Source: Ophiosphaerella korrae
Taxonomy: Eukaryota > Ascomycota > Dothideomycetes > Pleosporales > Phaeosphaeriaceae
Direction of reading: 5' to 3'
Length of the DNA stretch: 15,387 nt
NCBI GenBank assembly: GCA_028456385.1
Contig: JALNQF010000730.1
Span: 1-15,387 of the forward strand
Positions 10,950 to 15,387 of the stretch are shown piece by piece. The position numbers and the translations under genes are program-made. Within the stretch, counting starts at the first letter, position 1. Each line of letters begins with the position of its first letter. Below the pieces are notes generated by a model that made no database searches, was not told the DNA's origin, and saw nothing but the letters and a program-made list of their open reading frames with translations.

Positions 10950-11099
10950 GAAGTTAAAGAAATCCTAGTATACTAGTTCTGTAATAGTAGGAACTACTAT
11001 CTAGTAAAATAGATAGGTATAGACGAAAAAGGATAACTATAGGAAGAAATATAGGAACTAGAAGATAATCTTAACTACCCTAAGAAACTAGAAGACTTC
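10950..11099 (+). other. Chromodomain at the C-terminus of pol (element B)
   Basis: The frame reads Tyr-Tyr-Leu-Val-Lys-stop-x-Gly (TAG at 11010-11012, for the conserved Trp of the LVKW box). It continues to a second TAG at 11052-11054 where the family has the Trp of the WE motif, and ends in a Leu-Glu-Asp-Phe segment. Chromodomains bind methylated histone H3 and steer integration into heterochromatin, in keeping with insertion of these elements into one another. The same domain is at about 13880-14029 in element A. Confidence 0.85.
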
Positions 11100-11163
11100 T
11101 AAAGTTAAAACTCTCTAGAACGCCTAGTAGTAAACTAAGAGAACTAATATTACTATTACTAGA

Positions 11164-11740
11164 TAGAGAGGTAATAGGAGCGCCTAACGCAGGACCTACT
11201 ACAGCAACACTAAATACCTTATCTAAGTCTAGCTTAGCTTCTAGAGCTACTAACTATATAGCTAATTTCTTATTATTTAGCGCCTTTATCTTATAAAGAC
11301 AAAAGAGATAAGCTTAATTCTCTACTAGCTTACTCTATACAAGCTCCTAGATCTACTTACGCTTAGCTTTAGCTTCTACAATTTAAGATAGTAATCTCTC
11401 TTAAGCCTAGTTAACAGCTCTCCCTATTATTATTAAGCCTAGATACAAGAATAAGTATAATAAATATACACTCTACAAGAAAAACACTAGATACGTTATA
11501 AGAACTATAAACATTCGTATAGATATACGCCTCGTAAGCTCTACTATTATTTGTAGAAACTATATAAAGAGAGTACTTAGGATTTAACTTAGAAGAAGTA
11601 TAATAAGAATAAGGAAATATTTTAACACTATTGCGCAACACGTAATTAGCAAGAAGATATTAACAACGTGTAGAAGAGGTAACTATAGGGAGTAATAAGG
11701 AACTAGAAATTAACGAAAAAAGTAGGTTAATAACCTTAGC
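11164..11740 (-). pseudogene. Conserved antisense gene between pol and 3' LTR (element B copy)
   Basis: Read on the minus strand from about 11740, this region encodes a small protein also preserved in element A. Exon 1 (to 11470) begins near Lys-Val-Ile-Asn and contains Val-Lys-Ile-Phe-Pro. A block follows in which Tyr codons stand where cysteines are expected, with shared spacing C-X2-C-X8-C after Asn-Asn-Ser. A likely 46-bp intron (11469-11424) joins Val-Glu to Trp-Arg-Ala-Val-Asn in a new frame. Exon 2 is Glu/Lys/Leu/Gln-rich and coiled-coil-like, and ends near Gly-Ala-Pro. From memory, this resembles small ascomycete proteins of unknown function found with gypsy elements (Cys cluster, then coiled coil). 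It converges on the end of pol. A 76-codon open stretch (11641-11411), starting with GTG, covers part of exon 1. Exact start and stop are unknown. Confidence 0.65.
11424..11469 (-). other. Candidate 46-bp intron in the antisense gene of element B
   Basis: It begins GTATAT and ends ATAG, with a GCTTAAT-like branch site shortly upstream of the acceptor. Removing it joins the exon 1 frame to the exon 2 frame with a split Trp codon. The element A counterpart (14387-14342) is also 46 bp, begins GTAAGT and contains CTACTAAG, but its acceptor reads AA. Without the intron the two conserved blocks are in different frames in both copies. Confidence 0.5.
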
Positions 11741-11768
11741 TCTAGGATAGATAAACAAGGACCTACCT

Positions 11769-11782
11769 AAAAGAGAGGATAG
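11769..11782 (+). promoter_or_regulatory. Polypurine tract of element B
   Basis: AAAAGAGAGGATAG lies directly against the first base of the 3' LTR. It is purine-rich apart from one T. The polypurine tract primes plus-strand DNA synthesis in LTR retrotransposons. Confidence 0.75.
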
Positions 11783-12211
11783 TGTTACGACAGTAACAAG
11801 AGAAATATAGATAAAACTAATTAGCCTTATAACTAAAGGATTAAGTTCTTATAAATACAAAGAATACAAACTTAATTAGGAAACTATATATAATTAGGAT
11901 ACCTAGGGTAATCTATAATCTATAGACTCTTGGCGTCGACAGATTATAGATTAAGGTAATCTACGATCTATTATTCTTAGTAGTAATAGATTAATAGATT
12001 AGGATAAGTATATAGTTAGTAGCGACGCGTATTATAAAGATAGTATTAGTAATTTAATTATTAACTACGAGCGATAGTATAAGATAGTTGCGAAATATCT
12101 TCTATTATTTATAGCCTATTGTAAATTACAACACGAACTTTTACTATTACCTTATAATCTACTAACACCTATTAAGGCTATTAGGAAGTTAACCCTAGTG
12201 AGCCTATAATA
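11783..12211 (+). repeat. 3' LTR of element B, 429 bp
   Basis: It starts TGTTACGACAG and ends ...CCTATAATA (the final CA is now TA). The length equals the 5' LTR. It retains several C and G bases that the 5' copy has lost, for example the loop region at 11931-11942, and has lost others that the 5' copy keeps. The two copies were therefore mutated independently after insertion. Confidence 0.93.
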
Positions 12212-12216
12212 TAGGA
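12212..12216 (+). repeat. Target-site duplication of element B, right copy (TAGGA)
   Basis: This is the exact copy of 5184-5188. From here element A resumes and aligns with B at a constant offset of 2,930 bp (A 12212 matches B 9282). Confidence 0.93.
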
Positions 12217-14077
12217 AGACCTAAAGACTAAACAAGAATATTTAGTTAAATACTTCTCTAAGAAAATAAAACTAGTAGAACTTAACTACCTAATCTATAA
12301 TAAAGAAATACTAGCGATTTATAAGGTATTTAAGTAATAGAGAGTATACTTATAAAGAGTAAAGTATAAAATAAAGGTCTATATAGACTACAAGAACCTT
12401 ATAAGATTTATAATAAGTAAAGAATTATTATAATACTATATAAGATAGTAGGAGTTTCTATTAATATTTAATATAGAAATAATATATACTAAGGGAAAAG
12501 ATAACTAATTTGTAGATACCCTTAGTAGAAGACTAGATTTACAAGAAGAAGTAAATGCTACTAGTATAGTTCTAGTTAAAAACAAGGAAAGATATTTAGT
12601 CCTAAATATACCTAAAATAGCTACAATACTTAAGAGAAAGAGTAGCGAGCTAGATAAATAGATTTAGAAAATAACGCAAGAAGTATCTAAAGAAATAAAG
12701 AAACTAGAAATCTAAAAAGGATTTGTATAAGCCTATAGAAGAATATATATTCTAAGAAAGATATAGAAAGAATTTATATAACAATTCTACGAATTACTAG
12801 TATATAGATACTAAGAAATTAACAAAACCCTAGATAGATTATTATAGGACTACTATATCCTAAAAGTAAGATAACTAGTAATAGAAGTACTATAAGACTA
12901 TATAGAATACTATAGAAATAAATATAGTAGATACGTACTATATAGAATACTACAACTAGTAGAAGTACTAGAATAACTATAAGAAACTATTACGATAGAC
13001 TTTATTACAAAATTACTAAAGTCTAAAGACCCTATATTAGGAATTAAATATAATAGAATTCTAATAATAGTAGATAAACTTATAAAGTATTTATACTTTA
13101 GACTATATAAAAAAAAAAGTAGGATAGAAGTCGCTATATATTAGGTTCTAGGAACTATAATTAGTTAATATAGACTTCTAGACAAGATAATTATAGATAG
13201 AGATATAAGATTTATATTAAAACTATAGAGAATAATAACAGTATAATTAGGAATACAACACGTAATATCTATAGTATATTACCTACAAATAGATAGATAA
13301 TTAGAACGAATAAATTAAATAGTAGAGTAATACTTAAGATACTACTTTAACTATAACTAAAATAATTAAGTATAGTTACTACCTATAGTATAGTTAGTAT
13401 ACAATAGCGTAAAGAATATAATAATAGGAGTATTACTTTTCTTTATAAACTATAGATTTAACCCTAATATATATAAAATACTAAGAACCTAAGTATCTTA
13501 GTCTTTAAAAGAAGAAAACTTTACAAATAGACTTAAAGAAATATACAAGTAACTATAATAGGACGTAGAGTTCTTATAAGATTAAATAACAAAATACTAT
13601 AACAAGAAATACTAAGAAGGATACTAATTTAGAAAAGGAGAAAAAGTATAGTTAGTTAGAAGAAATGTAAAAAGTAAACAGCCTAGTTTAAAACTAGACT
13701 ACGTTAAGATAGGACTATACAAGATTAAGAAAAAAGTTACACTAGTTATATTTAAACTAAAGCTACTAAACAAAATAAGGATACACCTAACATTCTACGT
13801 AGTACTACTAGAGAAAGTACTATAAGAAGTAGAACTACTAGTATATAAAGTAGACACGTATAGAGAATAAAAAGAATAGGAAGTTAAAGAAATCTTATAG
13901 TACTAGTTCTATAATAGAAAAAACTACTATCTAGTAAAATAGATAAGTATAGACGAGAAAGGCAAACTATAAGAAGAAATATAGGAACTAGAAGATAACC
14001 TTAACTACTCTAAGAAACTAGAGGAGTTCTAAAATTAAAACCCTCTAGAACGCCTTATAGTAAATTAAGAAAACTAA
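12212..14077 (+). pseudogene. pol of element A, second segment (RNase H, integrase, chromodomain)
   Basis: RNase H continues with its Glu at 12278-12280. Integrase keeps all three catalytic acids: Asp 12998-13000, Asp 13196-13198 and Glu 13304-13306, with the same D-X65-D-X35-E spacing as in B. His and Cys positions of the upstream zinc domain read Tyr. The chromodomain covers about 13880-14029, with TAG at 13940-13942 in place of the first conserved Trp. The TAA codons at 14066-14068 and 14075-14077 are shared with B, and one of them is likely the true stop. Many other TAA/TAG codons come from RIP. Apart from these, the frame is unbroken. Confidence 0.87.
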
Positions 14078-14093
14078 TAATACTACTACTAGA

Positions 14094-14643
14094 TAGAGAG
14101 ATAATAGGAGCGCCTAATATAATAGGAGCTAGAGTAGCCTCTACTATATTATCTAAATCTAACTTAGCGTCTAAGGCACAAGACTATTTAGATAACTTAG
14201 TATTACTATAAGCCTTTATCTTACAAAGATACTTAATATAAGAATAAAGCTCTACTAGCTTATAAAAAGTTAACTTATACTTAGCCTTAGCTATAGTAAG
14301 CTATAATAACAATTATACTTAAGCCCTATTAATAGCTCGCCTTATACAACTTAGTAGAAAGAGACTATATAGAGATTAAGTACTTACACTCTATAAGTAA
14401 AACCTTAGAAGAAATATATTTATATTAAATATTAGTAAGAATATACTTATTATAATATTTACTATTATTTAAAGATATAAGATAAGTAAGGCCTAGCTCT
14501 ATATAATAATAATAAGGAAATATCTTAACCCTAGTATAAATAATACAAGCTATAAGAAGAAGTTTATTACGCTAAGAATAAGAAGGTATAAGGAGTAATA
14601 AAGAACTAGAGATTAATAAAGAAATAGGATTAATAACCTTAGC
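14094..14643 (-). pseudogene. Conserved antisense gene between pol and 3' LTR (element A copy)
   Basis: This is the counterpart of 11164-11740 in element B. The minus-strand translation runs from Lys-Val-Ile-Asn (14640) through Val-Lys-Ile-Phe-Pro and the Asn-Asn-Ser block, where the Tyr codons fall at the same 3, 6 and 15 positions. A 46-bp candidate intron (14387-14342) follows, then Arg-Ala-Ile-Asn. The coiled-coil-like part ends in Ala-Lys-Leu-Asp-Leu-Asp and Leu-Gly-Ala-Pro. Relative to B it lacks 15 bp in exon 1 and 12 bp in exon 2; everything else is gap-free. The intron keeps a GTAAGT donor, but the acceptor is AA instead of AG. RIP stops are present. The function is unknown; family resemblance is as stated for the B copy. 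Confidence 0.62.
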
Positions 14644-14671
14644 CCTAGTATAGAGAAATAAGAGACTATAT

Positions 14672-14685
14672 AGAAGAAGAAATAG
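14672..14685 (+). promoter_or_regulatory. Polypurine tract of element A
   Basis: AGAAGAAGAAATAG directly precedes the 3' LTR, at the same place as the tract of B, and is purine-only apart from one T. Confidence 0.7.
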
Positions 14686-15144
14686 TATTATAGTAGTAAT
14701 AAGAGAAATTAAGATAGAACTAATTAGTCTACGCTTAGTTACTAACAAAGTATAAGAGGAGTAGAGTAATAACTTATAGGATAATAAGCTTAATTAGGAG
14801 ACTAACTATAATATAGATATATAATAAATTTGTAGATTTGCGATCTTAGTAAATACAAAGTCGTAAAGCTATTATATAATAAATTTATAGATTTGCAATC
14901 TTAGTAAATATAAAGTAATAAAGTTACTAAGAAAATAGAACTATATAGTTAATAGAATGCGCATTATTAGGATAGTATTAGTAATCTAATCTCTAACCTA
15001 GAACGCTAATACTTAATATTATATACACAAATTAACTATTGTTTATAAGTTATTACTAATTATAACACGAGCTTTTGTTATTATCTTGTAATCTACTAAT
15101 AACCTAAAGGCTATTAGGAAGTTAACTCTAGTGCACCTATTACA
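14686..15144 (+). repeat. 3' LTR of element A, 459 bp
   Basis: It begins TATTATAG (TG eroded) and ends ...CCTATTACA. It matches the LTR of C over its full length and shares only its outer parts with the LTRs of B. Like C it contains the two-unit 55-bp tandem repeat, here at about 14823-14932. Confidence 0.9.
14823..14932 (+). repeat. Two-copy 55-bp tandem repeat in LTR of element A
   Basis: The word AAATTT recurs at 14826 and 14881, and the flanking CTTAGTAAATA words recur at the same 55-bp period. It is homologous, in opposite orientation on the window, to 3269-3378 in element C. Confidence 0.82.
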
Positions 15145-15387
15145 ATAGTAAAAAAGTTCGATCTTATAAGCTCTATAAGCTTTCTAGTAACTCTATTACT
15201 AGTAGAAGAGCTATAGCTAAGTAAAAGAGAGGCCTTAAAGCGTAAAATTAAGGACTACTAAGAGTAAGTAAAATCTATCTTGTATATAGTAATAATAGTA
15301 TAACTAGATATTATATTTATAGCTACTAAGCTCTCTTAATATCTTATAAATCTAAGCTAAAAGTATCTTAAAGTAGTAAACTAAGTT
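15145..15387 (+). pseudogene. Ty1/copia reverse transcriptase fragment, RIP-degraded
   Basis: One frame (codons at 15148, 15151 and so on) can be read to the window end. It gives Lys-Lys-Phe-Asp, then Val-Thr-Leu near 15187 where copia proteins have a Thr-Pro-Leu motif, followed by Val-Glu-Glu-Leu. Near 15253 comes Asp-Tyr-stop-Glu-stop-Val with Ser-Ile-Leu-Tyr, for the family's Tyr-Gln-x-x-Val-Gly-Ser-x-x-Tyr. Then Asp-Ile-x-Phe-x-x-x-Lys-Leu-Ser at 15307-15336 fits the copia block RPDIxFAxxxLS, and Asn-x-Ser follows. This is the C-terminal part of the reverse transcriptase of a Pseudoviridae-type element. TAA codons fall where Gln is expected. Element A was inserted into it, so the rest should lie left of the window and to the right of 15387. 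The match is from memory of the family. Confidence 0.8.

Larger units (their letters stand above)
5679..11147 (+). pseudogene. RIP-inactivated gag-pol polyprotein gene of element B
   Basis: One frame of about 1,820 codons, set by the inferred start (ATA for ATG) at 5679, holds all domains. Approximate residue positions follow. Capsid-type gag is at 100-270. Two CCHC knuckles start at 302 and 325 (6582-6623, 6651-6692), with Cys now Tyr. A long linker follows to about 735. Protease is at 739 (7893-7904, Asn-Ser-Arg-Ala for Asp-Ser-Gly-Ala). Reverse transcriptase has its Asp at 979 and YLDN for YLDD at 1041. RNase H has Asp 1190 and Glu 1224. The integrase zinc domain keeps its spacing (9858, 9879, 9969, 9978) with His and Cys as Tyr. 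The integrase core keeps Asp 10068, Asp 10266 and Glu 10374 (D-X35-E). A chromodomain is at the end. Many TAA/TAG codons interrupt it. The true stop is probably TAA at 11136 or 11145, both shared with A. Confidence 0.92.
5189..12211 (+). mobile_element. Element B: complete Ty3/gypsy chromovirus, 7,023 bp
   Basis: This is a structurally complete element: 5' LTR (5189-5617), leader, single-frame gag-pol (about 5679-11147), an antisense gene (11164-11740), polypurine tract (11769-11782) and 3' LTR (11783-12211). The LTRs are both 429 bp and flanked by TAGGA. The domain order is protease, reverse transcriptase, RNase H, integrase, chromodomain, which places it in the chromovirus branch of Ty3/gypsy (Metaviridae), a common fungal group. 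It lies inside the pol gene of element A in the same orientation. The body has no frameshift, but RIP has destroyed the start codon, many Cys, Trp and Gln codons and two catalytic sites, so it cannot move by itself. Confidence 0.94.
12212..15144 (+). mobile_element. Element A, right part: RNase H to 3' LTR
   Basis: This is the continuation of the element interrupted at 5188. It contains RNase H, integrase, chromodomain, the antisense gene, polypurine tract and 3' LTR. It stays collinear with B without net length change to at least 14030. Its right end abuts copia coding sequence at 15145, which dates its insertion after that of the copia element and before B and C. The bases after the LTR (15145-15149, ATAGT) would be its target-site duplication, to be matched at the unseen left end. 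Confidence 0.9.

Noticed and set aside
11411..11641. A 76-codon open frame on the minus strand as a functional stand-alone gene
   Set aside because: It starts with GTG, is bounded by RIP-type TAA codons, and ends inside the candidate intron. It is better read as an open remnant of exon 1 of the larger antisense gene.
5189..12211. Programmed frameshift between gag and pol
   Set aside because: Zinc knuckles, protease, RT, RNase H, integrase and chromodomain in B all lie in the same frame (codon starts divisible by three), so a single fused frame is the simpler reading.
15145..15149. ATAGT as the proven target-site duplication of element A
   Set aside because: The left end of A is outside the window, so the duplicate cannot be checked.
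1..15387. Host protein-coding genes, or a bacterial origin for the window
   Set aside because: All recognisable coding sequence belongs to retrotransposons. Stop density and loss of CpA/TpG fit fungal RIP and no bacterial gene layout.

Overview
The window is a fossil stack of transposable elements from a filamentous ascomycete genome. It contains no host gene, tRNA, rRNA or CRISPR array that I can see. The DNA is very AT-rich. CpA and TpG are scarce and TpA abundant, and nearly all reading frames are closed by TAG/TAA where a functional relative would have CAG, CAA or TGG. This is the signature of repeat-induced point mutation (RIP), which in nature is confined to fungi. I cannot name the species.

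Layout, oldest layer first. (1) 15145-15387 is a piece of a Ty1/copia reverse transcriptase gene. (2) Element A, a Ty3/gypsy chromovirus on the + strand, lies in that copia gene. Its 3' LTR ends at 15144, its body is split into 3509-5188 and 12212-14685, and its 5' end is outside the window. (3) Element B (5189-12211, 7,023 bp, + strand) is a complete chromovirus inserted into the pol gene of A between reverse transcriptase and RNase H. It has 429-bp LTRs at both ends and a perfect 5-bp target-site duplication (TAGGA at 5184-5188 and 12212-12216). (4) Element C (1-3508, - strand) is a third relative inserted into A further upstream. Only its 460-bp 5' LTR and the first 3 kb of gag-pol are in view.

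A, B and C are one family. Gag, two CCHC zinc knuckles, protease, reverse transcriptase, RNase H, integrase and a C-terminal chromodomain lie in one frame of about 1,820 codons. In B that frame can be followed from about 5679 to 11147 without one frameshift, so its damage is almost wholly C-to-T and G-to-A transitions. A differs by one 22-bp deletion. All copies are dead.

The most interesting signal is a second gene on the opposite strand between the end of pol and the 3' LTR. It is preserved in both A (14094-14643) and B (11164-11740). Translated antisense, the two copies align over nearly 180 codons with only two gaps, of 15 and 12 bp, both multiples of three. They appear to share a 46-bp intron. 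The product has a cysteine-rich N-terminal part (Cys now mostly Tyr) and a coiled-coil-like C-terminal part. A second theme is modular LTR evolution: A and C carry a 55-bp tandem repeat where B carries an inverted repeat, yet the coding region of C is nearly that of B.
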